A stretch of 56,814 bases of DNA from Subdoligranulum sp. (GTDB taxonomy: Bacteria; Bacillota; Clostridia; Oscillospirales; Ruminococcaceae), in assembly GCA_004555405.1 (NCBI GenBank), contig SFIE01000008.1:1-56814 (forward strand), read 5' to 3'. This document shows positions 47,701 through 55,716 of the stretch, piece by piece. The notes beneath the pieces were generated by a model. It had not been told where the DNA came from and ran no database searches. It worked only from the letters and a program-made list of their open reading frames with translations. Made by a program: the position numbers and the translations under genes. How positions within the stretch are numbered: the first letter of the stretch is position 1; the number at the start of each line of letters is the position of its first letter.

Positions 47701-47762
47701 CGGAGAAAACAGTGGATGCTTGGCGTGCAGGAGTCGTGTGAGTTCAAATCTCTCTCACTCCG
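47701..47762 (+). pseudogene. Possible tRNA relic (Ala-GGC-like 3' half)
   Basis: The stretch has a loop resembling an Ala-GGC anticodon loop (TTGGCGT) with a weak stem, a T-arm-like GTGAG-TTCAAAT, and an end CACTCCG that can pair partly with CGGAG at 47701. The 5' half does not fold as a D-arm and there is no CCA. I read it as a decayed tRNA or an old integration scar. Confidence 0.25.
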
Positions 47763-47836
47763 GGAAAGTGATTTTACCTGTGGTCTACGAGAGGAGAGCG
47801 ACAGGTTGATATCGTTCAACTTTTGATTATATTGTA

Positions 47837-47869
47837 GATTTGAAGTCACGCCCCTACACGAGGGGCGAC
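47837..47869 (-). repeat. Solitary type I-C-like CRISPR repeat
   Basis: Read on the minus strand this 33-mer begins GTCGCCCCTCGTGTAGGGGC, continues GTGACTTCAAATC, and contains a perfect 7-bp hairpin (CGCCCCT/AGGGGCG). Type I-C repeats share the GTCGC start, the internal stem and a GTGGATTGAAAT-like end. No second copy, spacer or cas gene is near, so this is at most a relic. Confidence 0.35.
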
Positions 47870-47934
47870 GCGCGCGGACAAGAACCTTGTGAAAGCATGG
47901 GACAATGCCCCTGCGGTGCTTTTCTGTGCAAAAA

Positions 47935-47979
47935 AATGCCTGAAACGAAAGCCGGAAAAACCGGCCCGTTTCAGGCATT
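47935..47979 (-). terminator. Terminator of the DtxR-family regulator gene
   Basis: AATGCCTGAAACG/CGTTTCAGGCATT, perfect 13-bp stem with an inner GCCGG/CCGGC pairing. On the minus strand it is followed by TTTTT. Confidence 0.8.
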
Positions 47980-47998
47980 TTGCTTTTATGGTGAAAAA

Positions 47999-48403
47999 TT
48001 ATTGGTCAGTGGAATCGCCCTTTGGCATGGTGAAGCGCAGGTGCTGCTCAGCGTGCTGGCACAGCTTTTGGAAGGTTTCCTCGCTCAGATCATGCTCCAC
48101 CTTGCAGGCATCGGCGGCGGCGGTTTCCTTGCTCACGCCGAGAGCTACGAAAAACGAAGTCAGCGCCTGATGGCGGCCATAGATGCGCTCGGCCACCTGC
48201 TGCCCGCTTTCGGTAAGCGTGATGTAGCCGTCCTGTGCCATTTCGATATAACCGCTTTCCCGCAGGCGCTTCATGGCAATGCTGACACTGGGCTTGCTGT
48301 AACCCAACTCGCCCACAATGTCAATGCTGCGCACCTGCCCAAGGCTTTGCTTTAATTTTAATATGGATTCCAAATAGTCCTCGCCGGATTCGTGAATAGA
48401 CAT
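47999..48403 (-). CDS. DtxR/MntR-family metal-dependent repressor
   Basis: A 134-residue regulator. Winged HTH at the N-terminus (ESILKLKQSLGQVRSIDIVG, then YSKPSVSIAMKRLRESG) and a dimerisation/metal domain with candidate ligands in DACKVEHDLSEETF and the earlier GRHQAL segment. There is no SH3-like third domain, so it is MntR-sized. Divergent from feoA-feoA-feoB and probably iron-sensing by context. The palindromes GTTAG-N6-CTAAC upstream of feo and DUF3793 are its likely targets. Confidence 0.85.
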   Translation of the reverse strand: MSIHESGEDYLESILKLKQSLGQVRSIDIVGELGYSKPSVSIAMKRLRESGYIEMAQDGYITLTESGQQVAERIYGRHQALTSFFVALGVSKETAAADACKVEHDLSEETFQKLCQHAEQHLRFTMPKGDSTDQ

Positions 48404-48637
48404 GAACGCGAAGCCTCCTTAAACAATCAAAATGCTGATTTTCTCCGCGGCAAAGGCGGCTGCAGAAAATTAGGTGTATTACTACATAATTTATCATGTT
48501 TTTCAAAAATTGGCAAGCAAGAGCCGCGATAAAACCGGAATGAAAGAGGGAAAACGAAAAAATTGGCCAAGTTAGCCAAAAATAACCCCCACGGTTAAGC
48601 ATAACAAACCAAAATCCACAAATCGTGGAAAACGCGC

Positions 48638-48701
48638 TTGACAATGGCAGTTAGCCATAGTAAACTATAGACGCTCAAGACAAGTTAGATGCCTCTAACT
48701 T
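48638..48701 (+). promoter_or_regulatory. feo promoter and operator
   Basis: TTGACA (48638-48643), 17-bp spacer, TAAACT (48661-48666). A perfect palindrome AAGTTAGA-TGCC-TCTAACTT (48682-48701) lies just downstream of the start site; a degenerate half-matching copy (GTTAGCCATAGTAAAC) spans the -10. Confidence 0.7.
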
Positions 48702-48767
48702 GTGAGACTTTCGGCACAGCTGCGCCGAAAAACAGATATTTTAGTGGGAAAAGGAAGTGTATCCGGT

Positions 48768-48980
48768 ATGATGCCTCTGACAATGGCAAAGGTGGGCGAG
48801 CCGGTGACCATTCGCAAAATAACCGGCAAAGACGAAGTTCGCCAGCATCTGGCCGAGCTTGGGTTTGTGGTGGATGCCGCTGTGACCGTTATGAACGATA
48901 TGGGCGGCAACCTGATCATTAAAGTAAAAGAAAGCCGGATCGCGCTGGACAAGGCGATGGCTAATCGAATTATGATCTGA
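48768..48980 (+). CDS. feoA: FeoA-domain protein 1
   Basis: A 70-residue SH3-like FeoA domain (VGEPVTIRKITGKDEVRQHL, then AELGFVVDAAVTVMNDMGGN). FeoA assists the FeoB ferrous-iron permease. ATG-ATG start at 48768 with AGGAAGTG upstream. First gene of the iron operon, 15 bp before a second feoA. Confidence 0.88.
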   Translation: MMPLTMAKVGEPVTIRKITGKDEVRQHLAELGFVVDAAVTVMNDMGGNLIIKVKESRIALDKAMANRIMI

Positions 48981-48995
48981 GGAAGGAGAAAACAC

Positions 48996-49217
48996 ATGAA
49001 AACCTTGAAAGAAGTAAAAGTGGGCGAAACCGTAACAGTGGCCAGAATTCAAGGCGCAGGCCCTGTAAAGCGCCGCATCATGGATATGGGCATCACCAAA
49101 GGGGTGACCATTCATGTGCGCAAGGTGGCCCCCTTGGGCGACCCGATGGAGCTGAACCTGCGCGGCTACGAGCTGAGCCTGCGCAAGGCCGATGCCGAAA
49201 TGATCGAAGTAGAATAA
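48996..49217 (+). CDS. feoA: FeoA-domain protein 2
   Basis: A 73-residue FeoA protein: GETVTVARIQGAGPVKRRIM, then DMGITKGVTIHVRKVAPLGD and the family ending ELSLRKADAEMIEVE. It matches the classic FeoA profile better than copy 1. Strong ribosome binding site (AGGAAGGAG). Confidence 0.92.
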   Translation: MKTLKEVKVGETVTVARIQGAGPVKRRIMDMGITKGVTIHVRKVAPLGDPMELNLRGYELSLRKADAEMIEVE

Positions 49218-49286
49218 GGGCCACACCGTACGATTCCCGCTAAACCGGCGCTGGAAGCGGTGCGGCAGGGCCCATAGATCCCCCGG

Positions 49287-49335
49287 GCGGTGCAAGGCCG
49301 CTTTTTTGCGGGGCATAGGTTAGAGGGTTCTAACC
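49287..49335 (+). promoter_or_regulatory. Intrinsic hairpin and operator before feoB
   Basis: A short GCGG/CCGC hairpin followed by TTTTTT (49287-49307) may attenuate transcription from feoA. A perfect palindrome GGTTAGA-GGGT-TCTAACC (49318-49335) of the same GTTAG-N6-CTAAC type as the feoA operator follows, 18 bp before the feoB ATG. Confidence 0.6.
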
Positions 49336-49353
49336 GATAGAAAGGAGAAAAGC

Positions 49354-51864
49354 ATGGAGTTGAAAATTGCACTGGCAGGCAACCCGAACTGCGGCAAAAC
49401 CACCCTGTTCAATGACCTGACCGGCAGCAGCCAGTATGTTGGAAACTGGCCCGGCGTAACCGTAGAAAAAAAGGAGGGCAAACTGCGCGGCCACAGTGAT
49501 GTGATCGTGCAGGACCTGCCCGGCATTTATTCTCTTTCTCCCTACACGCTGGAGGAAGTGGTTTCGCGCAAATATCTGGTGGGCGAAAAGCCCGATGCCA
49601 TTCTGAACATCGTGGATGGCACCAATATTGAGCGCAACCTGTATCTGACCACCCAGCTGATCGAGCTTGGCATTCCCGTTTTGGTGGCTGTCAACATGAT
49701 GGATCTTGTTCGCAAAAACGGCGACAAGCTGAACCTCACCAAGCTCAGCGAGCGCCTGGGCTGCCCGGTGGTGGAAATGAGCGCCCTGAAAAGTGAGGGC
49801 TGCATGCAGGCCGCCGAGGCTGCGCTGGCGCTGGCCGAGGGCAAAAATCAGGTCAAAGAGCAGCCCCATGTGTTTACCGGCAGCGTAGAGCACGCCATTG
49901 CGCACATTGAGGAATCCATTCAGGGCCATGTAGAGCCCCGTTTCCTGCGCTGGTATGCGATCAAGCTGTTTGAGCGCGATTCCAAGGTGCAGGAGGAGCT
50001 CAACCTGCCCGCCGATCTGATGGCACATCTGGAACAGCACATTGCCGATTGCGAGGCCGAGCTGGACGACGATGCCGAAAGCATTGTGACCAACCAGCGC
50101 TATGCCTACATCAACAAGGTGATGGACGGCGCCATTCAAAAGGCCGCTGCCGCCCACAGCATGAGCACCAGCGATAAGATCGACAGCATTGTGACCAACC
50201 GCATTCTGGCATTGCCGATTTTTGCACTGGTCATGTGGCTGGTGTACTATATCTCGGTTACCACGGTGGGCACCATAGGCACCGACTGGGCCAACGACGG
50301 TGTGTTTGGCGATGGCTGGCATCTGTTCGGCATTGGCACCTCTGCTTATGAGGAGGCCGCCGAGCCCTATGGCGATGCCATGAATGTGATCAACGCCTTT
50401 GTTGAGGCAGACGGCAGCGAAGCGCTGGCCGCTGCCATTGACAGCGAAAGCGAAGATTATGACGGCGCAGCCGCCGTGGCTGCCGTGAACGAGTTTGCCG
50501 CCGCCGTTGCCCCCGATGCAACGGCCGATTACACCTTGGAGGACGAGGAAACGCTGGCCACCGAGGATGTGACCTATACCGGCGAGGAGCTGGCCGAGGC
50601 TGCCGAAACCTTTGCAGAGTATAACGGCGAAGAGCCTGACCCCGCCGACTACGGCATCTGGGTGCCCGGCATTCCTGTGCTGGTGGGCAGCCTGCTGGAA
50701 TCCATGAACTGCGGCGAGGTGCTGAGCGGCCTGATCCTGGACGGCATCATTGCTGGCGTTGGCGCTGTGCTGGGCTTTGTGCCCCAGATGCTGGTGCTGT
50801 TCCTGTTCCTGGCATTCCTGGAGGAATGCGGCTACATGGCGCGTATCGCCTTTATTATGGACCGTATCTTCCGCCGCTTTGGCCTGAGCGGCAAGAGCTT
50901 TATTCCCATCCTGATCGGCACCGGCTGCGGCGTACCCGGCATTATGGCCAGCCGTACCATTGAAAATGACCGTGACCGCAAGATGACCATTATGACCACC
51001 ACCTTCATTCCCTGCGGCGCCAAGCTGCCCTTCATCGCCATGGTGGCGGGTGCAATTTTCGGCGGCGCAAGCTGGGTGGCTCCCTCGGCCTACTTCCTGG
51101 GTATTGCAGCCATCATCTGCTCGGGCATTATCCTGAAAAAGACCAAGCTGTTCGTGGGCGACCCTGCTCCCTTTGTTATGGAGCTGCCCGCCTATCATAT
51201 GCCCACCGTGGGTGCGATCCTGCGCTCCATGTGGGAACGCGGCTCTTCCTTTATTAAAAAGGCAGGCACTATCATTCTGCTGTCCACCATCGTGGTGTGG
51301 TTCACCACTTACTTCGGCTTTGTAAACGGCAGCTTCGGCATGCTGGCAGAAGACCAGATCGACAGCTCGATCCTGGGAACCATTGGCAGCGCACTGGCCT
51401 GGATCTTTGCCCCCTTGGGCTTCGGCAACTGGCAGGCGACCGTGGCTTCCATCACCGGTCTGGTGGCCAAGGAAAACATTGTGGGCACCATGGGCATTCT
51501 GTACACCGCAGGCGAGGGCACTGTGTATGCCAACATGGCAGCCACCTTCACGCTGGCAAGCGGCTATGCCTTCCTTGCATTCAACCTGTTGTGCGCTCCC
51601 TGCTTTGCCGCTATGGGCGCCATCAAGCGCGAAATGAACAATGCCAAGTGGTTCTGGACGGCTATCGGTTATCAGTGCGGCTTTGCATGGCTGGTAGGCC
51701 TGGTGGTCAACCAGCTGGGCAGTCTGGCATTGTATGGTCAGTTTGGCGTGTTCACCGTGATCGCCGTTCTGGTGGTGATCGCATTCTTCTACTTCCTGCT
51801 GCGCCCTGCTAAGAAAATGCAGGGAAAGGGCAAAGCTGTTACCGCAGTGGAAGCAAACGCCTGA
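49354..51864 (+). CDS. feoB: Ferrous iron transport protein B
   Basis: An 836-residue Fe(II) permease. N-terminal G domain with GNPNCGKTTLFN (G1), DLPGIYSLSPYT (G3) and NMMDL in place of NKxD (G4), a helical GDI region, then two Gate domains and a Nucleoside-recognition/FeoB_C core (GTGCGVPGIMASRTIE and LPAYHMP). Unusual: between the first and second membrane helices, around residues 328-436, is an acidic Ala/Glu/Asp-rich insertion of roughly 100 residues, predicted outside the cell. Behind AGAAAGGAG and the feoB operator. Confidence 0.96.
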   Translation: MELKIALAGNPNCGKTTLFNDLTGSSQYVGNWPGVTVEKKEGKLRGHSDVIVQDLPGIYSLSPYTLEEVVSRKYLVGEKPDAILNIVDGTNIERNLYLTTQLIELGIPVLVAVNMMDLVRKNGDKLNLTKLSERLGCPVVEMSALKSEGCMQAAEAALALAEGKNQVKEQPHVFTGSVEHAIAHIEESIQGHVEPRFLRWYAIKLFERDSKVQEELNLPADLMAHLEQHIADCEAELDDDAESIVTNQRYAYINKVMDGAIQKAAAAHSMSTSDKIDSIVTNRILALPIFALVMWLVYYISVTTVGTIGTDWANDGVFGDGWHLFGIGTSAYEEAAEPYGDAMNVINAFVEADGSEALAAAIDSESEDYDGAAAVAAVNEFAAAVAPDATADYTLEDEETLATEDVTYTGEELAEAAETFAEYNGEEPDPADYGIWVPGIPVLVGSLLESMNCGEVLSGLILDGIIAGVGAVLGFVPQMLVLFLFLAFLEECGYMARIAFIMDRIFRRFGLSGKSFIPILIGTGCGVPGIMASRTIENDRDRKMTIMTTTFIPCGAKLPFIAMVAGAIFGGASWVAPSAYFLGIAAIICSGIILKKTKLFVGDPAPFVMELPAYHMPTVGAILRSMWERGSSFIKKAGTIILLSTIVVWFTTYFGFVNGSFGMLAEDQIDSSILGTIGSALAWIFAPLGFGNWQATVASITGLVAKENIVGTMGILYTAGEGTVYANMAATFTLASGYAFLAFNLLCAPCFAAMGAIKREMNNAKWFWTAIGYQCGFAWLVGLVVNQLGSLALYGQFGVFTVIAVLVVIAFFYFLLRPAKKMQGKGKAVTAVEANA

Positions 51865-51894
51865 TTGGTTTAAAACAGAAGGGAGGGGCGGTAT

Positions 51895-52035
51895 ATGCCT
51901 TCGATCGTGGGAAATCTGATCATGGGTGGGATCGTGCTGGTGATCGCAGCACTGGCGGCCCGCTCGCTGTACAAGGATAAGAAAAACGGCAAGGGCTGCA
52001 GCGGAAACTGCGGCCACTGCAGCGGCTGCCACTGA
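51895..52035 (+). CDS. FeoB-associated Cys-rich membrane protein
   Basis: A 46-residue protein with one membrane helix (NLIMGGIVLVIAALAARSLY) and a C-terminal CSGNCGHCSGCH cluster, the pattern of FeoB-associated Cys-rich peptides that are thought to help bind or reduce iron at the permease. GGGAGGGG upstream. It ends the feo operon, just before a terminator. Confidence 0.85.
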   Translation: MPSIVGNLIMGGIVLVIAALAARSLYKDKKNGKGCSGNCGHCSGCH

Positions 52036-52046
52036 GCAGACGCCAA

Positions 52047-52081
52047 AATGTGCAAGGCCCCGGCGGTCTTGCACATTTTTT
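52047..52081 (+). terminator. feo operon terminator
   Basis: AATGTGCAAG/CTTGCACATT, perfect 10-bp stem, 11-nt loop, then TTTT. Confidence 0.8.
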
Positions 52082-52136
52082 GTGTTTCAGTGCCGTTTTT
52101 CTCCCCGGCTATAGCCGGGAACCGAAAAACATGGCA

Positions 52137-52257
52137 AATTATATCATTTCGCTTCGCTCCATGCACACAAAATGCGCAGCGCCTCGCCATTTGCCCCTGT
52201 GGGGCAAGTGGCAACCGGCTTTTTATGCGCAATTATATCATTTCGCTTCGCTCCATG
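52137..52257. repeat. 27-bp direct repeat pair before the esterase
   Basis: AATTATATCATTTCGCTTCG followed by CTCCATG occurs at 52137-52163 and 52231-52257. The second copy is continued by ATAT, so ATATCAT/ATGATAT forms an inverted repeat there. The minus strand of each unit carries a TATAAT. Confidence 0.75.
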
Positions 52258-52307
52258 ATATAATAAAACCAAACCCAAAAATATGGATGCAAAGCGGGGA
52301 ACGGAGC

Positions 52308-53051
52308 ATGGAAAAACGATATTTTACCGATTACAGCTACTATGTGGGCCGGGATATGACCTGGCACGTGCATGGCAGCGCAGGGCGCATTGTGATCGCA
52401 CTGCCCAGCCAGGGGGATCGATGCTGGGATTATGAAAACAACGGCATGGTGGCGGCGCTGGCCCCGTGGATCGAGCGCGGCGAGATCATGCTGGTGTGCG
52501 CCGATGGGGCCGACGATCTGATCTGCCCGCAGGTGGGCCGGGGCAGCCGCAGCGGTTCGCTGGCGCTGGAAAGCTACTACAACTATATCCTGCGCGAGCT
52601 GATGCCCATGGCACGCCGCTTAAATCCCGCCGCACCCGAAAAAATGCTGATCACCGGCTGCAGCCTGGGCGGCGGCATGGCGGCAGATGTGTTTTTCCGC
52701 AAGCCGGAACGGTTTTCGGGCGTGATCGCGCTCAGCGGCTGGTATCGCGCCTCGCTGCTGTTTGGTGATTATACCGACGATCTCACCTACCAGAACAGCC
52801 CGGCGGAATTTTTGCTGCATCTTCCGGCGGGCGATTCCCGGCGGGCCCTGTATGCGCAAAGCAAAATCTATCTGTGCTGCGGGCAGGGCAGCGGCGAAGA
52901 AGCCCTGCTGCCGCAGCTGGATGCCATGCAGGCAGCGCTGGAACAGCAAAACATTCCTGCTGTGGTCGACCGCTGGGGCTGGGATGTAAACCACGATTGG
53001 TACTGGTGGCAAAAGCAGATCGTGTATTTTATGGAAAAAGCATTGCAATAA
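52308..53051 (+). CDS. Alpha/beta-hydrolase esterase (esterase D-like)
   Basis: A 247-residue serine esterase. GCSLGGG holds the nucleophile (about residue 121), with candidate Asp/His partners in the C-terminal part (VVDRWGWDVNHDWYWW). DYSYYVGRDMTWHVHG near the start resembles DUF3089/esterase-family proteins. Cytoplasmic, no signal peptide. ATG 52308 follows GGGGA. Longer upstream frames overlap the repeat region. Substrate unknown. Confidence 0.75.
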   Translation: MEKRYFTDYSYYVGRDMTWHVHGSAGRIVIALPSQGDRCWDYENNGMVAALAPWIERGEIMLVCADGADDLICPQVGRGSRSGSLALESYYNYILRELMPMARRLNPAAPEKMLITGCSLGGGMAADVFFRKPERFSGVIALSGWYRASLLFGDYTDDLTYQNSPAEFLLHLPAGDSRRALYAQSKIYLCCGQGSGEEALLPQLDAMQAALEQQNIPAVVDRWGWDVNHDWYWWQKQIVYFMEKALQ

Positions 53052-53053
53052 AA

Positions 53054-53090
53054 AATTCCTGCCGTTTCTCCAAGCGGCAGGAATTTTTTT
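53054..53090. terminator. Bidirectional terminator, esterase and MATE genes
   Basis: AATTCCTGCCG/CGGCAGGAATT, perfect 11-bp stem, TTTTT on the plus side and AAAAA upstream giving T's on the minus side. Lies between convergent genes. Confidence 0.8.
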
Positions 53091-53097
53091 ACCGGAT

Positions 53098-54441
53098 TCA
53101 AGAAGGCAAAAGGGCGTTTTTGCGCTGCAGCATCCGAAACAAGATCAGGCACACGATCACGGAAAGCAACGAGCCCGCCGCGCTGGCAAAGCCCATGGGC
53201 AGCAGCGTTTGCGGAAAAAGGCGGCAGGCCAGATAAGCGCCCGGCACGCGCACCAGCACAATGGAAAGCACATTGTGCAAAAACGAAAGTTCGGCCCGGC
53301 CCAGCGCACAAAAATAGCCGCTGAAGCTGAACTGGATGCCCGCAAAAAAGCAATCCCAGATATAGCCGCGCAGGTATTCGCCGCCCGATGCAGCCACGGC
53401 GGCATCGGCTGTGAACAGGGCCACCGTGTTTCCGGCGCAAAGCTGCACAGCAAGGCTGGCGCAAAGGCCAAAGCCTGCAGCGATGGCAATGGCGCACTGC
53501 AGCGTGGAAACAGCGCGCTGCGGCTTGTCGGCACCAAGATTTTGCGCCCCCAGCGCCGACACCGCTGAAAGCATGGACGAAGGCACCAAAAACAGAAAAC
53601 TGATGATCTTTTCCACAATGCCCACTGCGGCGGCATCGGTGAGGCCGCGTTGATTGGCAAGAACGGTAATGATCAGAAACGAGATCTGCACAAAACCGTC
53701 TTGCAGCATAATGGGCATACCGATGCGCAAAATACGCTGCAAAAGGGCTTTCTGCGGCCGAAAGTCACCGCGATGGAGCGAAAGCCCCATGCTGCGGCGG
53801 GTCAGGATCACGGCCAGCGAAAGCACAACGCTCAGCGCCTGCGAAAGTGTGGTGCCCAGCGCAGCGCCCACAGGGCCAAGGCCCAGAAACCCCATAAAAT
53901 AATAATCCAGCACGATATTGGCAAAGCACGCGGCGGCAATAAAGAACATGGGGGTTTTGCTGTCGCCCATGCCGCGGAAGATCGCGCTGATAATATTGTA
54001 CGCTACAATAAACGGAATACCGAAAAAGCAAACCGTCAAATAATCCACCGTGCCCGAAACCGCAGCAGCGGGGGTGGCAACCAGGCTCACAATGCCCCGG
54101 CGCGCCAGCAGCAAAAGCCCGGTGAGTACCAGCGAAAGTGCGGCAAACAGCACAACGGTGTTTCCAATGATCCCGCTGATGCGCTTTTGATCGCCGCTGC
54201 CCACAGCCCGGGCAATGCTTACGGTGGTGCCCATGGCCAGCCCAACCACCATCACGGTGATCATGTGCATCACCTGTGAGCCCACCGAAACCGCGGTGAT
54301 CGAGGCTGCGCCCTCAAACTGGCCGATGATATAAAGATCGGCCATGCCGTAAAGCGTTTGCAGAAAATAGGATAGCAGAAAGGGCAAAGAAAAACACAGC
54401 AGGTTTTTCCACACACTGCCCGAGGTGAGGTTTTTTTCCAT
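53098..54441 (-). CDS. MATE-family efflux transporter
   Basis: A 447-residue, twelve-helix exporter that uses an ion gradient. Family hallmarks: FSLPFLLSYFLQTLYGMADL at the start, VGLAMGTTVSIARAVGSGDQ, and in the second half ISFLFLVPSSMLSAVSALGA followed by QNLGADKP. ATG 54441 chosen (MEKNLTSGSVWK), with AAAGG upstream. Probable drug or metabolite efflux. It stands alone, with its own promoter. Confidence 0.92.
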   Translation of the reverse strand: MEKNLTSGSVWKNLLCFSLPFLLSYFLQTLYGMADLYIIGQFEGAASITAVSVGSQVMHMITVMVVGLAMGTTVSIARAVGSGDQKRISGIIGNTVVLFAALSLVLTGLLLLARRGIVSLVATPAAAVSGTVDYLTVCFFGIPFIVAYNIISAIFRGMGDSKTPMFFIAAACFANIVLDYYFMGFLGLGPVGAALGTTLSQALSVVLSLAVILTRRSMGLSLHRGDFRPQKALLQRILRIGMPIMLQDGFVQISFLIITVLANQRGLTDAAAVGIVEKIISFLFLVPSSMLSAVSALGAQNLGADKPQRAVSTLQCAIAIAAGFGLCASLAVQLCAGNTVALFTADAAVAASGGEYLRGYIWDCFFAGIQFSFSGYFCALGRAELSFLHNVLSIVLVRVPGAYLACRLFPQTLLPMGFASAAGSLLSVIVCLILFRMLQRKNALLPS

Positions 54442-54470
54442 AAATTTAAGCCTTTCTCCCATAGAAACAA

Positions 54471-54506
54471 TAGCACTATTATAATACGATACAGAAAATA
54501 GCGCAA
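54471..54506 (-). promoter_or_regulatory. MATE gene promoter
   Basis: On the minus strand TTGCGC (54506-54501), 17-bp spacer, TATAAT (54483-54478). AATAG-CA-CTATT overlaps the downstream side of the -10 and could be an operator. Confidence 0.55.
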
Positions 54507-54544
54507 TCAAAAAGCCCCTCAAATAGCCATTGGCAGCAATGCTA

Positions 54545-54634
54545 TTGACAAAAGCCGGCGGGGCTGTTATAATTTCACCGGTGGTTAGTTTAAGCTAACC
54601 ACAAATATTTCGGCATGAGTTAGCTCATACTAAC
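54545..54634 (+). promoter_or_regulatory. DUF3793 promoter with two iron-type operators
   Basis: TTGACA (54545-54550), 17-bp spacer, TATAAT (54568-54573). Downstream are GTGGTTAG-TTTAAG-CTAACCAC (54581-54602, perfect 8-bp arms) and GTTAG-CTCATA-CTAAC (54619-54634). Both share GTTAG-N6-CTAAC with the feo operators. Confidence 0.75.
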
Positions 54635-54653
54635 CAAAACGGGAGGTGATGGA

Positions 54654-55217
54654 TTGCTTAGCAGTGTTCTGGTGCAGCAGGCTGCCCCCACCATGGCGGG
54701 GCTGAAAAGTGCCAGCTTGTTTTCGTATGCCATTGGCCCGGCAGAGGATCTGGAGGCCGAGCTGGAAGGCTGGAACCGCCAATACAGCGCCAAGGGAATA
54801 TGCACAATGGTTTTGGGGCGCTGCAAGGCCCGGCCCGAGCGTGTGCTGCTGTATACCTACCGCCCGGTGCTTTTGGCCAGGTCGCTCAGCCGCCCGGGCT
54901 CACGCGAGCTGTTGGCCGAATACGGCTACCATGCAAGCTGGGGCACACGGCAGTGCCTGCAGCACCTTGCGGGGCGCGTGTGCCCGGGGTGTGAATTCCC
55001 GCACGAGATCGGCCTGTTTCTGGATTACCCGGTGGCCGATGTGCAGGGCTTTATCCGCAACAAAGGCCAAAACTGCCTGTGTGTAGGCACATGGAAGGTG
55101 TACAGCGAGCCGGAAAACGCCCGGCGGCTGTTTCGCCTGTATCAGCACTGCACCGAGGTGTATCAAAAATGTTATCTGAACGGCCGGTCGCTCACGCAGC
55201 TGATCGTTGCCGTTTGA
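54654..55217 (+). CDS. DUF3793-family protein
   Basis: A 187-residue protein from TTG 54654 (GGGAGGTGATGGA). Family blocks: LLYTYRPVLLARSL, CPHEIGLFLDYP-type segment (here CEFPHEIGLFLDYPVADVQG) and VYSEPENARRLFRLYQHCTE. DUF3793 genes commonly stand beside flavodoxin genes in Clostridia and respond to iron; biochemical role unknown. Two operators upstream suggest repression when iron is plentiful. Confidence 0.85.
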   Translation: MLSSVLVQQAAPTMAGLKSASLFSYAIGPAEDLEAELEGWNRQYSAKGICTMVLGRCKARPERVLLYTYRPVLLARSLSRPGSRELLAEYGYHASWGTRQCLQHLAGRVCPGCEFPHEIGLFLDYPVADVQGFIRNKGQNCLCVGTWKVYSEPENARRLFRLYQHCTEVYQKCYLNGRSLTQLIVAV

Positions 55218-55253
55218 AATTCACCAATTTTATAAAGGAGTTGACTGTAATAG

Positions 55254-55676
55254 GAAAAAGCAGCCATCGTATTCTGGAGCGGCACCGGCAACACCGAGGC
55301 CATGGCCAAGCTGGTGGAAAAGGGCGTGCAGAGCGCAGGCGGTGAGGCAAAGCTGTACACCGCTGCCGAGTTCACCCCGGCCGAGGCCGCGGGCTATTCG
55401 GCCATTGCCATGGGCTGCCCGGCCATGGGCGCAGAGGTGCTGGAGGAAACCGAGTTCCAGCCCATGTATGATGCCCTTCGCCCGGCCCTGAGCGGCAAAA
55501 GCCTGGGCCTGTTCGGCAGCTACGGCTGGGGCGACGGCCAGTGGATGCGCGATTGGGCCGAGGATGCCGAGGCCGCAGGCGCAGCCATCGTGAACGAGCC
55601 TGTGATCGTGTGCGGCCTGCCCGAGGGGAGCGATGCCGAAGCCTGTGAGGCATTGGGCGCGGCACTGGCGGGCTGA
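55254..55676 (+). CDS. Flavodoxin with a disrupted start codon
   Basis: The frame encodes a short-chain flavodoxin of about 141 residues: AAIVFWSGTGNTEAMAKLVE is the first strand and FMN-phosphate loop, and the FGSYGWGDGQWM loop is also typical. Flavodoxins replace ferredoxin under iron limitation. A good AAAGGAG is present, but at the expected ATG the bases read ATAG: an extra A creates in-frame TAG directly before GAA AAA GCA. The next ATG (55302) would delete the FMN loop. Either a pseudogene, a sequencing error or a non-standard start. Confidence 0.7.
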   Translation, partial: EKAAIVFWSGTGNTEAMAKLVEKGVQSAGGEAKLYTAAEFTPAEAAGYSAIAMGCPAMGAEVLEETEFQPMYDALRPALSGKSLGLFGSYGWGDGQWMRDWAEDAEAAGAAIVNEPVIVCGLPEGSDAEACEALGAALAG

Positions 55677-55716
55677 AAAGCATCCGGCAGCACCGCATAA
55701 TTTCCGCAATACATCA

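Noticed and set aside
49330..52074. A 914-residue ORF antisense to feoB
   Set aside because: It mirrors the codon bias of feoB, is rich in His/Ala/Gly, has no ribosome binding site or recognisable domain, and overlaps a certain gene.
52137..52257. CRISPR array
   Set aside because: Only two repeats, no hairpin within the unit, one spacer-sized gap of 67 bp and no cas genes.
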